NCBI GenBank assembly: GCA_017440445.1
Contig: JAFSHE010000282.1
Location: 1 to 10,668, forward strand
Direction of reading: 5' to 3'
Source: Oscillospiraceae bacterium
GTDB taxonomy: Bacteria; Bacillota_A; Clostridia; Oscillospirales; Ruminococcaceae
DNA length: 10,668 nt
Position numbers and translations under genes: made by a program
Shown here: in pieces, positions 1-7,768 of the stretch
How positions within the stretch are numbered: the first letter of the stretch is position 1
Layout of the letters: every line of letters starts with the position of its first letter
Notes under the pieces: generated by a model
The model's database searches: none
Seen by the model: the letters and a program-made list of their open reading frames with translations, nothing else
What the model was told of the DNA's origin: nothing

Positions 1-2
1 GA

Positions 3-350
3 CATGCTCCCATGCTTGTTGAGGTTACGGAGGATGGCAGGCTATACGCAGGAAGCTTTGAGGACTCTGATAACACTGTGTCGGTATTCAGTGATGAGTT
101 CTATGGTGGTATGACGGTGGAGCTTTATATCAGCAGGGATATAGAGAAAGCTGACGTGATCGAGATATACGCCGATGTATATCGTGATGACAGCTTGCTA
201 TGCAGCACTGTGCGCACCGTAAGGACAATGAATTGTGAAACACCCCTGTTTGCGGGTGTGATATCGAATTATGCAGGTAACATATATCTTATGTACTCAG
301 GGATAGGAGGGGATGCAGATGAACAGTCCGTTGAGCAGACTGCTGGTTGA
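3..350 (+). CDS. C-terminal part of an unrecognised protein (5' partial), first gene of the pilus operon fragment
   Basis: The reading frame is open from the left edge of the window to a TGA at 348-350. The first ATG (12) has no Shine-Dalgarno sequence in the few bases before it and codons continue upstream, so I read this as the last ~115 residues of a longer protein. The visible part is acidic and alternates short hydrophobic and charged stretches, as in a beta-rich domain. It has no membrane segment and no motif I recognise. Its end overlaps the start of the next gene (319) by 32 nt, so the two are probably translationally coupled. The company of a PilB/GspE ATPase and a prepilin suggests a minor pilin or pilus-assembly accessory protein, but that is inference from context only. 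Confidence 0.6.
   Translation, partial: HAPMLVEVTEDGRLYAGSFEDSDNTVSVFSDEFYGGMTVELYISRDIEKADVIEIYADVYRDDSLLCSTVRTVRTMNCETPLFAGVISNYAGNIYLMYSGIGGDADEQSVEQTAG
305..310 (+). promoter_or_regulatory. Ribosome binding site that decides the PilB/GspE start
   Basis: A perfect AGGAGG lies inside the end of the preceding gene. The 8-nt spacing to ATG 319, against 2 nt to ATG 313, makes 319 the better start. Confidence 0.75.
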
Positions 351-1953
351 ATACAACTGCATTACGCAGGATGAGCTATACAGGGCATTATCTCAGCGCC
401 GTGACGGAGAGCGTGTTATGGATACGCTGATAAGGAGCGGTGCGGTGGAGGAGTATGTCATTCTAAATGCTATAAGTGCAAGAAGCGGATATCCGCTGCT
501 GCCGCAGCAGCTTCCGCATGCGGAAAAGGATGCGGTAGGCTCACTTCCAAGAGCTGTACTGGAAAAGTATCGTGTCCTGCCGCTTTCGGTTTCTGATGGA
601 GTTATGAAGCTTGCGGTATGCGATCCGTCTGATGTATATGCTCTGGAGGATATCAGGCAGATATCGGGCATGCAGCTGGAGCTGTCCCTGTGCGAAAGCA
701 GATATATCCTGCGTGGAATAGACTACTATTACTCGGATATCGAGGCTATTTCGGCCGTAAAAAGTGCTGAAAGTTCCGCTGATATGTCAGACAGTGGCGA
801 AGCACCTGCCGTAAAGCTGATAGACAGCTTGATATCAAGGGGATACAGCGCAGGAGCAAGTGACATACATATCGAGCCGTTTGAGAAAGAAACTCAGCTG
901 AGAATGAGGATCGATGGAATGATGGTGGATTATTCGACGGTGACAAGCACCATGCATCCTATGCTTATCGCACGTGTGAAGATAATGTCAGACCTTGATA
1001 TAGCGGAGCATAGACTTCCGCAGGACGGAAACATCAATGCCGATATAAACGGCAGGCGCATAAGCATGAGAGTATCTGTTATCCCTACCGTATACGGCGA
1101 AAAGGTGGTGCTGAGATATCTCAACACAGATGTTTCGGTAGATCATGAAGAAATGTGCGGAATGGATGAACATTCGTACAAAATTCTTTCGGAGATGCTG
1201 AAAGCGCCTAACGGTCTGATATATTTTACAGGTCCTACGGGAAGCGGAAAGACCACCACTCTTTACATGATACTTGAGCGGATGGCAGAGCGTCCTGTAA
1301 ATATCTGTACCATAGAGGACCCCGTCGAGCGCAGGATACCCCGTGTGATACAGACGGCAGTAAACTACGCTGCGGGTATGGATTTCACAACGGGACTTAA
1401 AGCAATCCTACGTCAGGACCCTGATATCATCATGCTTGGTGAAACACGAGATCGTGAAACTGCCGAGATATCCGTGCGTGCTGCGATAACAGGACATCTT
1501 GTGCTGTCAACGCTTCACACCAACGATGCAGTATCTGCAGTGCTTCGTCTTAGGGATATGGGCGTAGAGCCGTATCTTACGGCAAATTCCCTTGTGGGAG
1601 TAGTGGCACAGCGACTGCTTCGCAAGATATGCACCAACTGCTCGGAGGAATGTGAGCCGACCGCAGAGGAGCGTGATATCATCGGTCGTGGTCCGAGGTA
1701 CATCCGAAGGGGAAAGGGCTGTCATCTTTGTAATTATACAGGCTATAAAGGCAGAATAGCCATCCATGAGGTGCTTAGGGTCGACAGGACGCTGAAGCGC
1801 ATGATATCAGACTGTAAGGAAACAGACGAGATGTACTCCTACGCTTGTAAGGAGCTTGGACTTGTCCCGCTGCGTGTTACGGCGAGTGCGCTTGTTGCAG
1901 ACGGACTTACCACGCCCGAGGAGGTGCTTCGTGCGGCATATTTTGCGGATTAA
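319..1953 (+). CDS. PilB/GspE family type IV pilus / type II secretion assembly ATPase
   Basis: Cytoplasmic hexameric ATPase that powers extension of a type IV pilus or pseudopilus. At 544 residues it has the full family length. Residues 1 to ~150 form the two-part N-terminal domain typical of PilB/GspE. The conserved ASDIHIEP block is at 180-187, the Walker A GPTGSGKTT at 305-313, the Walker B DPDIIMLGE at 367-375, and the His box GHLVLSTLHTN at 392-402. A zinc-binding CxxC pair (C438/C441 and C468/C471) is followed by the usual YKGRIAIHEVL block. I chose the ATG at 319 over the one at 313 because AGGAGG at 305-310 is 8 nt from 319 but only 2 nt from 313. The prepilin gene follows directly and overlaps its end. 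PilB and GspE cannot be separated reliably by sequence; the absence of an outer membrane in Firmicutes favours a pilus role. Confidence 0.93.
   Translation: MNSPLSRLLVEYNCITQDELYRALSQRRDGERVMDTLIRSGAVEEYVILNAISARSGYPLLPQQLPHAEKDAVGSLPRAVLEKYRVLPLSVSDGVMKLAVCDPSDVYALEDIRQISGMQLELSLCESRYILRGIDYYYSDIEAISAVKSAESSADMSDSGEAPAVKLIDSLISRGYSAGASDIHIEPFEKETQLRMRIDGMMVDYSTVTSTMHPMLIARVKIMSDLDIAEHRLPQDGNINADINGRRISMRVSVIPTVYGEKVVLRYLNTDVSVDHEEMCGMDEHSYKILSEMLKAPNGLIYFTGPTGSGKTTTLYMILERMAERPVNICTIEDPVERRIPRVIQTAVNYAAGMDFTTGLKAILRQDPDIIMLGETRDRETAEISVRAAITGHLVLSTLHTNDAVSAVLRLRDMGVEPYLTANSLVGVVAQRLLRKICTNCSEECEPTAEERDIIGRGPRYIRRGKGCHLCNYTGYKGRIAIHEVLRVDRTLKRMISDCKETDEMYSYACKELGLVPLRVTASALVADGLTTPEEVLRAAYFAD
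1919..1924 (+). promoter_or_regulatory. Ribosome binding site supporting the GTG start of the prepilin
   Basis: AGGAGG lies within the 3' end of the ATPase gene, 6 nt before GTG 1931. It decides the pilin start and implies coupled translation. Confidence 0.75.
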
Positions 1954-2398
1954 GCACAAGGATGGCTTTACTCTGGCAGAGGTGCTTATCGTGCTTGTGA
2001 TAGCCGCATTGATCGCAGCGATAGGTGTTCCGCCGCTGGTCTCCTTTGTTGAGTACAGCAGTATGCAGACGTGCTGTGACAATGCTGATGCAATAGCATC
2101 CATGGTTGAGCGACACCTGATTACTGAGCAGTTCTTTTCTCCCTCTGAGGTGCAGCAGGAGCTGGTCTCGCTGCTGGAACGGCTATCGGATAACGGAGTG
2201 ACGGTATCCTCTCTCGCTGATGAGCATTTTTCGGCATACATCAGGTATGGCGGGGAAGTGTACAGTGTTCTGTGGAGCTACGATGCGAAGGGCAGTATAC
2301 CTGATTTTTCAGTGTACTGCAACGAGCATGATGTACGTTGTACACGCAGCTTTGATATAACATATATCAACATGACCGTGAATAACAAAAAACCCTGA
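1931..2398 (+). CDS. Type IV prepilin-like protein (class III signal peptide)
   Basis: Small pilin or pseudopilin of 155 residues. It begins with a 12-residue charged leader ending in Gly12, then FTLAEVLIVLVI. This is the classic prepilin peptidase site: cleavage after Gly, Phe at +1, Glu at +5 (E17), then a hydrophobic helix of about 20 residues that anchors the precursor and packs in the fibre core. The globular remainder has a CC pair early and two cysteines near the end (YCNEHDVRC). I chose the GTG at 1931 because AGGAGG at 1919-1924 sits 6 nt before it; this start lies inside the ATPase gene, giving a 23-nt overlap. A longer in-frame reading from 1856 would bury the leader and is unlikely. 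The family is secure, but I cannot say whether this is the major pilin. In Ruminococcus albus a Pil-type protein is known to take part in cellulose adhesion, which would suit this setting if the host is a relative. Confidence 0.88.
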   Translation: MRHILRIKHKDGFTLAEVLIVLVIAALIAAIGVPPLVSFVEYSSMQTCCDNADAIASMVERHLITEQFFSPSEVQQELVSLLERLSDNGVTVSSLADEHFSAYIRYGGEVYSVLWSYDAKGSIPDFSVYCNEHDVRCTRSFDITYINMTVNNKKP

Positions 2399-2417
2399 GA
2401 ATACATCTCAGGGTTTT
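2389..2417. terminator. Bidirectional rho-independent terminator between convergent operons
   Basis: A perfect 12-bp stem (AAAACCCTGAGA, 5-nt loop, TCTCAGGGTTTT) is followed by TTTTGTTTT on the plus strand and by a run of six T on the minus strand. It lies directly at the end of the prepilin gene, whose TGA stop (2396-2398) is inside the left arm. It is also 11 nt beyond the stop of the convergent HSP90-like gene, so it can end both transcripts. Confidence 0.9.
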
Positions 2418-2428
2418 GTTTTGGTTGA

Positions 2429-5400
2429 TTACTTTGTATTGTCCTCTACCCATTTTGCTGCCATCATGGGAGTAAGTATGATATCCATAGTTTTCTGTGT
2501 GCCGTCGTATACATTCTCTGCGGAGATTCCGGATTCGTTTGCATCGGTAGGCTCGCAGATATCGTATGTTACCTGCGGACGGTACTTGATACGAGCGTAC
2601 AGGAACTCCGGCGGGATATAGTCGATCATGCCGATCTCCTCAAGCCACAGGAAGGGTGACATACCGCCGATAGAAACATCGTCGATTATCCAGCCGCCTG
2701 CGTTGATGGCATCGTTTGCGCACAGGTACAGTGAGAAGTGGAACTTCTGCTCCTTCTCGCCGTTTACCAGACCGATAGAGAAGCTCTTGAGCGTAAAGCT
2801 GTTAATTATCTCAGACTCATATCCGCAGCAGGTGCAGATGCCGCCGTAGCCGTACAGCTTAGCATTTACATCACGGGTGAAGAAGTTCTTGTAGATTCTG
2901 GGGTTCTTGATATCCGTAATGCGGCGTATCTCAGAACGCAGGAATTTGAACTCCTCATTCTGGATAGTGGGTACGGGCTTGTAGTAGTAGGGTATCTGGT
3001 CAAGCAGCAGCTGATTAGGCTCCTCTGTACTGGAGTACAGCGCAGTAAGTGCGGATGTGCAGTTGCCTGTCAGTATGAACTCAACAAACTTCGCAAATGC
3101 GGGCTTCGGCAGACCCTCACGCAGTACAACGTAATTTGCGGTCTTTTCCTTGTCAGCGTCAGCGATAGGCTCTGCTGTGTCGATTATCTTGAGTATCTTG
3201 TTGTTTGCGTCTATCAGGGCGATCTTGTCAAGACCGAGGTCGCAGACATAGATCTTGCTGATGGTATCCTCCACTTCCTCGGGAGAGCCGCAGCCTGTCA
3301 GTACAGTGAGTATCTCCTCTGCATCGAAGCTGTATCTTGCAGCAGAGTAGGGGAAGTCGAATACACGGTTGTTGAACATTCCGCTGTCGATAAGCAGATA
3401 TACATCACCGATTATCTCCAGCAGGTCAGCGTTGGTGACGTTCGGAGGGATCATGAACTGCTTGCCGTAGGATGCGAAACGGTAACGCTTGTTGATATCC
3501 AGTGTAAGTGTAACATCTCCGCCCTGGCTCTTTATCTCACGCAGGAATTCAAGGGTCTCCTTGCCGTTTGTGAAGGAGTTCATTATCAGTGTGATAACGG
3601 AGTTGTATACCTGATGGTTCTCGAAGCGCATCTCGTGAGAGGTAATGACATCCATCGCCTTTTTCAGGTTGCCGATGTTTATCTTGGATACCTCGAACTG
3701 GATAGTGGTAGCGCCCGAGGTTATTACGAACTGGAAGTACTTCATGGAGATGCGGTAAGCCTCACCGAACATCTCGTCGATAACTGCAAAAGCTTCAGCC
3801 AGTGCATTCTCATCTGCAACTGCACCGTCGATAACACAGTTATTGAGCTTCAGGCTGATAATGCTTCTGAATCCATCGGAAAGATCGTAGTCACGGATAT
3901 GCCTGTTCTTGTCAGAGGACATGATGAATATCTCGTCGTCCTGATGGAATGCGTAAACAAATTCGCTGCCGCTCTCGTCAGTTGCCTGCTCGTTCCAGTT
4001 GTACTTTGCGAACAGGACGTGGTTTTCCTCGCCTTTGTACCATTCCTGCATCTGGTCGAGGTCGCTGTACAGCTGCTGCATAGCAGAGCCGTCGTCATGC
4101 TCCTCCTTGGAGATGCCGCTGTGCTCGGTCGAGAAGCCGTTTTCCTTCAGCTCGGTAAAGGTAACGGGCTGCTCCGTATTGGGCAGCTTAACGGAGATAG
4201 AGTCGCAGAACTGCTCCTTAAGACCCTTTACAAGCGTACTGCTGTTTATGTAGTTGAAGAAGAACTCAAAAACATACTGTCTGGGACGGAGCATATAGCG
4301 CTCGGCGTTGTCGGGACGCTTGGTAAGCTCCAGAACGAACAGCGCCTTGTAGCGGTCTACTATCTCTACGATATCCTTTTCGATCTCCTCGGATACGGTC
4401 TCGATGCAGTCGTGACGGATACCCGCACGGTTGTTTGTGATGTACTTGTTGGGAACGCTTACGAAGAATGCGGAAAGCTGCTCCTGCAGGAATTCCTGTC
4501 TGTTTGCCTTGACAAGACCTGTAAGCTCAAAGGTGGAGAAGTAGTTGTACTTTTCCATCAGCACCCTTGCAGCCTCACGCTTTGCTCCTGAGATCGCAAA
4601 GGGAATGAGGTATACAAAGCCATCATTCTCCATGTGGATGAAGTCCGCAACGCTCTTTCCGTTTTCAAAGAAACGGATCTTAGGCAGGGTATCGTTCTCG
4701 TCCCTGCGGAATTCCTGGATCTTGTATACCACCTCGGGCTTGCCGAAGGATATGATTGCGATATTGAATGTACGGGAGGGAGTTTCATGCTCATCGGTAG
4801 CCTTGAGGTGCTTTTTGCGGATGAACGCAAAGCACAGGTCTACCATGTTCATGTAGTCGCCCTTTTCGGAGGTCATCGTTACAAGGTTGTGGTGCAGCTT
4901 CTTCTGACCTTCCTCGTCCAGACCGAATACTATCTCGGTGTGGTTGAATTTAGGACCGTTAAGCTCCAGCTCACGAACCTTAAGCGTGCCGCCGTCGTTA
5001 ACTACACGCAGGGAGTAGTTGTTGGAGCGCATCTTGAACCAGTCAACGTTCGCAAATACGCTCTTTGCACCGAGACCGAAGCGACCCTCACGCTCTGCGA
5101 TGCCCTCGTTTCTTCCCACGGAGAGATAATAGAATACCTGCTCCAGCGAGAATCCTGTCTCGTTATATGTCAGCTTTACCTGACCCTCATCAAGGAATTC
5201 TATCATTACCTTGATATCATTTTCTTCGTAATCACAGCCGAAAACGTTCTGCAGCAGCTCACGGATAATGGACTCGCGAGGGTAATCCTGCATCATACCC
5301 GTAACATTTATCGCGCTTCTGCCTGTATACATGCTGTTGAAGTAATCCTTGAACGGTGTGCTGTCCACATCGCCTGAGTACAGCATCATCTGCAGCTTCT

Positions 5401-5494
5401 GAAGCACCTCGGACATTCCGTTTTTATCGCCCGCTGTATGGTGTTCAAAAAAGTCGCCAAGGAGCTTTTCAACAGCCTCATAGCTTTCGCTCAT
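2429..5494 (-). CDS. HSP90-like (GHKL) ATPase domain protein, ~1020 residues, partner of the SNF2-like gene
   Basis: Large cytoplasmic protein with no signal peptide or membrane segments. The N-terminal ~200 residues carry a GHKL/HSP90-type ATP-binding fold: N-box ELLQN (79-83), a G1-type box NETGF (111-115) and a G2 box GRFGLGAKSVF (137-147). The G1 form, without the DxGxG of true HSP90, resembles the sacsin/NO VEIN-like bacterial ATPases, where this stretch reads like HNGxPF. The rest (~200-880) is long and without motifs I know. Near the C-terminus C887, C889, C890 and C925 suggest a small metal site. It is the second gene of a minus-strand operon, behind a SNF2-like protein. An in-frame ATG at 5536 would add 14 residues, but no Shine-Dalgarno precedes it. 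The ATG at 5494 follows a purine-rich GGAGAAACGGGG stretch and opens with a natural-looking MSESYEAVEKLL, so I prefer it weakly. Function is unknown: chaperone-like remodelling or a defence-type role are inferences from family and context. Confidence 0.82.
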   Translation of the reverse strand: MSESYEAVEKLLGDFFEHHTAGDKNGMSEVLQKLQMMLYSGDVDSTPFKDYFNSMYTGRSAINVTGMMQDYPRESIIRELLQNVFGCDYEENDIKVMIEFLDEGQVKLTYNETGFSLEQVFYYLSVGRNEGIAEREGRFGLGAKSVFANVDWFKMRSNNYSLRVVNDGGTLKVRELELNGPKFNHTEIVFGLDEEGQKKLHHNLVTMTSEKGDYMNMVDLCFAFIRKKHLKATDEHETPSRTFNIAIISFGKPEVVYKIQEFRRDENDTLPKIRFFENGKSVADFIHMENDGFVYLIPFAISGAKREAARVLMEKYNYFSTFELTGLVKANRQEFLQEQLSAFFVSVPNKYITNNRAGIRHDCIETVSEEIEKDIVEIVDRYKALFVLELTKRPDNAERYMLRPRQYVFEFFFNYINSSTLVKGLKEQFCDSISVKLPNTEQPVTFTELKENGFSTEHSGISKEEHDDGSAMQQLYSDLDQMQEWYKGEENHVLFAKYNWNEQATDESGSEFVYAFHQDDEIFIMSSDKNRHIRDYDLSDGFRSIISLKLNNCVIDGAVADENALAEAFAVIDEMFGEAYRISMKYFQFVITSGATTIQFEVSKINIGNLKKAMDVITSHEMRFENHQVYNSVITLIMNSFTNGKETLEFLREIKSQGGDVTLTLDINKRYRFASYGKQFMIPPNVTNADLLEIIGDVYLLIDSGMFNNRVFDFPYSAARYSFDAEEILTVLTGCGSPEEVEDTISKIYVCDLGLDKIALIDANNKILKIIDTAEPIADADKEKTANYVVLREGLPKPAFAKFVEFILTGNCTSALTALYSSTEEPNQLLLDQIPYYYKPVPTIQNEEFKFLRSEIRRITDIKNPRIYKNFFTRDVNAKLYGYGGICTCCGYESEIINSFTLKSFSIGLVNGEKEQKFHFSLYLCANDAINAGGWIIDDVSIGGMSPFLWLEEIGMIDYIPPEFLYARIKYRPQVTYDICEPTDANESGISAENVYDGTQKTMDIILTPMMAAKWVEDNTK

Positions 5495-5575
5495 AAATAC
5501 GCCCCGTTTCTCCGCACTGTATGATTTTGCGGACATCCCCGTGCGGTCGGGATATCTTTTTTATCATCCGACGTA

Positions 5576-7534
5576 TCAGATACCGTCGTTATACAGCTTG
5601 ATGTAATCTCTGAAGGACCTTGTGGAATCCTGCTCACGCACTCTGTATCTCCATATACCGAAAAGTACGGGATACTGTATGCTGTCGCCGAGCGCTGAAA
5701 GCTCATTCTTTATGTTAAGGTGGAAATTCTCTGCACTGTGAAGCTCGTCGATATGCTTCTTGGCGTCGGAAACTCCGTTCACCGCATCCGCAGCAAAGGG
5801 GAGACCTTTCCAGTCCTCTGTGGAGAAGCTTGCTGCCATTGCCGAAAGCTCGGAAGCGGATACCTTTTCAAGCTTTTTCTCCTTAACGACACACAGACCA
5901 TCCAGCTCCATAAGAGCAAGCTTTATGTCATCGTGGGAGGCATCCTTTGTAAATCCGAATACCTTGCAAAGACGCTCCAGCAGGCGGTCAGCAAACTCAG
6001 AGAGCTGCTTTGCGGTGGTTATCTTTTCGGTACCGAATACAGCGTAATCGCCCTTGAATTTCTTGATAAGGTCGAAGCAGCTGTCTACCTCGCTTGCGTA
6101 GCTTGTAACATATTTCAGGTCGTCGAATACGTTGCACACATATTCGCCTTTGTTTTCGATATCCAGCAGGATATTTCTTGAGGGAAGCTCTCCGCAGAAG
6201 CCCGAGGAGATTCCGCAGTAAAGCACCTTATCCAGCATGCGTGAATCGAACAGCTTGTTCGTATCACGGAATATGATGAATTCTCTCTCGGCTTCCTTTG
6301 CAGCACCATGACGGGTCATTCTTCTTTCAAGGAGTGCCGCAGATGTGGGAAGCTCGTAGTTGATTATGTAATTGATACGGTCGAGAGCGTCGCCTACTGC
6401 ACTGAGGTTGTCAGTAGCAAGCACCACTCTGGGATATATAGTGGAGTCGTCTACTCTCAGCTTTCTGAGTATATCCTCGTGGCTGGAAAGCTCGCCCTTT
6501 GCGGTCTTTACCACATTCTGACCGTTATATACGCAGGAGATGACCTTTCTCAGGTACTCTGCCGTATTCTTTTCGCAGCAGTATACTATCGCACGATTCT
6601 TTTCATCTGCGAGTATCTCATCAAGCAGACCGAGGAAGCTATCCAGCTTTTTGTCAAATGCACGCATATCCTCAACATCGGAGCGTGTATAGGATACCTT
6701 CTGGTATGTACTCTTGAAGCGTTCACAATCGTACTCCTCAAAGATATTTCCACCGTATCTGTACAGAGGCAGACCGGAGCGAAGATCCATTCTGCGGCGG
6801 AGTCCGTTAAGCGCGGAATCCTCAAAGCTGTACTCACGGAAGGTGATATTCCTCTTCATGCTGCCGTCGTATACACGCTTGTCGAAGTATCTCATTACGG
6901 GAGAATCAGCGTCAAGCTTTGCAGTATCGGCGTTAAGGTCAACTATATCGATCATCTCGGAGAGAGAGGAGTCTGCCATAACGCTCTTTACAAGCTCAGC
7001 GATCTTCTCCTTATCCTCGTCCTTTTTAGCGGGAACGGGAGCTGTGATAAGCAGCCTTTCAGCCTTCCAGGGAAGCTGATCCTTGTAGTATGAGTAATTC
7101 GGAACGCCGCTGCTCTGTTCTTCGTCTATAACTATCAGATCCCAGACGAAATCGCTGCCGACCTTTGTCTTGATGCCACCCTGCTTTGCAAGAGCGTCAG
7201 AGGACATAAGGAACAGGTTAGGACTGCTTTCCGAGAAGAATACGATAGCGTTTGAAACGCCCGTAATAACCTTGAAATCTGCGCCGATACCGGTCATAAG
7301 TATCCTGTACCAGCCATACAGCTCATAGTTTGAGGTTATAAGAAGGATATTTGGTCTTTCCTTTTCCTGAAGGACGTCATAGATGCAAAGACCTGCTTTT
7401 GTCAGCTTTTCAGAGCCGAATTCGCTGAACATAAGGCAGAAGCCGAACTTGCGCAGCTTTTCTGCCGCAGCAAGATTGGATGCTGACAGGTCCATACCGC
7501 CCAGAGGAATCCATTTTAAACTGTTGTCACTCAC
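5576..7534 (-). CDS. SNF2/DEAD-type helicase-like protein with degenerate ATPase motifs
   Basis: 652-residue cytoplasmic protein. The two-lobed superfamily 2 pattern is visible but worn. The P-loop region reads FGSEKLTKAG (39-48) where SNF2 proteins have MGLGKT. A motif Ia-like ILLITSN is at 63-69, motif II is IDEEQ (136-140), and a motif III-like LLITAP is at 161-166. In the second lobe VVLATD (motif V-like) and a shortened INYELP...ERRMTRHG region (motif VI-like, 403-410) occupy the expected places. The C-terminal ~180 residues look helical and are unrecognised. I chose the GTG at 7534 because GGAGG at 7543-7547 is 8 nt upstream; an in-frame GTG at 7543 overlaps that site and cannot use it. 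The HSP90-like gene follows after a gap of about 80 nt. K43 and the D137/E138 pair are kept, but the Ser/Thr after the lysine is lost, so ATPase activity is uncertain. SNF2-like membership is inferred from motif order and spacing, not from a search. Confidence 0.75.
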   Translation of the reverse strand: MSDNSLKWIPLGGMDLSASNLAAAEKLRKFGFCLMFSEFGSEKLTKAGLCIYDVLQEKERPNILLITSNYELYGWYRILMTGIGADFKVITGVSNAIVFFSESSPNLFLMSSDALAKQGGIKTKVGSDFVWDLIVIDEEQSSGVPNYSYYKDQLPWKAERLLITAPVPAKKDEDKEKIAELVKSVMADSSLSEMIDIVDLNADTAKLDADSPVMRYFDKRVYDGSMKRNITFREYSFEDSALNGLRRRMDLRSGLPLYRYGGNIFEEYDCERFKSTYQKVSYTRSDVEDMRAFDKKLDSFLGLLDEILADEKNRAIVYCCEKNTAEYLRKVISCVYNGQNVVKTAKGELSSHEDILRKLRVDDSTIYPRVVLATDNLSAVGDALDRINYIINYELPTSAALLERRMTRHGAAKEAEREFIIFRDTNKLFDSRMLDKVLYCGISSGFCGELPSRNILLDIENKGEYVCNVFDDLKYVTSYASEVDSCFDLIKKFKGDYAVFGTEKITTAKQLSEFADRLLERLCKVFGFTKDASHDDIKLALMELDGLCVVKEKKLEKVSASELSAMAASFSTEDWKGLPFAADAVNGVSDAKKHIDELHSAENFHLNIKNELSALGDSIQYPVLFGIWRYRVREQDSTRSFRDYIKLYNDGI

Positions 7535-7542
7535 TAAGCGCA

Positions 7543-7547
7543 CCTCC
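7543..7547 (-). promoter_or_regulatory. Ribosome binding site that decides the GTG start of the SNF2-like gene
   Basis: GGAGG on the minus strand with an 8-nt spacer to GTG 7534. It overlaps the more upstream GTG (7543) and so excludes it. A small hairpin (GTAAA, 5-nt loop, TTTAC) lies directly before it. Confidence 0.7.
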
Positions 7548-7560
7548 GTAAATCGGGTTT

Positions 7561-7648
7561 ACTGTAACAGCTGTATACTTCATCGCATCGGAGATGAAAA
7601 AAGTCTGTTTCGTCCGCCGAAAAGGTATACTACCCCTACTATTACAGT
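7561..7648 (-). promoter_or_regulatory. Leader of the SNF2-like operon with nested inverted repeats
   Basis: ACTGTAA (7561-7567) is the reverse complement of TTACAGT (7642-7648). Just inside it GTATAC occurs at 7573-7578 and again at 7625-7630. The outer arm lies at the predicted 5' end of the transcript. The arms could close a long stem around a ~46-nt inner loop in the mRNA, or form a pair of operator half-sites in DNA. No known riboswitch class is recognised. Confidence 0.35.
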
Positions 7649-7658
7649 CTATAAAATC

Positions 7659-7687
7659 ATTATACAACATAAATCAGATTTTTACAA
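7659..7687 (-). promoter_or_regulatory. Sigma-A type promoter of the SNF2-like/HSP90-like operon
   Basis: On the minus strand, -35 TTGTAA (7687-7682), a 17-nt spacer, and a perfect -10 TATAAT (7664-7659). Transcription would start near 7652, giving a leader of about 115 nt before GTG 7534. Confidence 0.75.
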
Positions 7688-7768
7688 GTTATATGCGACA
7701 CTTATCGCTTAAAAATCGAAAGGGTTAAATTTGTTGATATTGCACAAAAGAAAACCATAAACAGATAC

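Noticed and set aside
2738..4591. A 617-codon open frame on the plus strand opposite the HSP90-like gene
   Set aside because: It is antisense to a gene with clear domain motifs. It has no ribosome binding site and its composition (rich in V, L, Y, C) is that of a reverse-complement shadow.
4634..5377. A 247-codon plus-strand frame within the HSP90-like gene
   Set aside because: It lies exactly opposite the conserved ATPase motifs and has no supporting start site.
2429..7534. Assignment of the HSP90-like/SNF2-like pair to a named defence system (for example Zorya, DISARM or Druantia)
   Set aside because: The signature partner genes of those systems are absent, and single-family resemblance is not enough for a named call.
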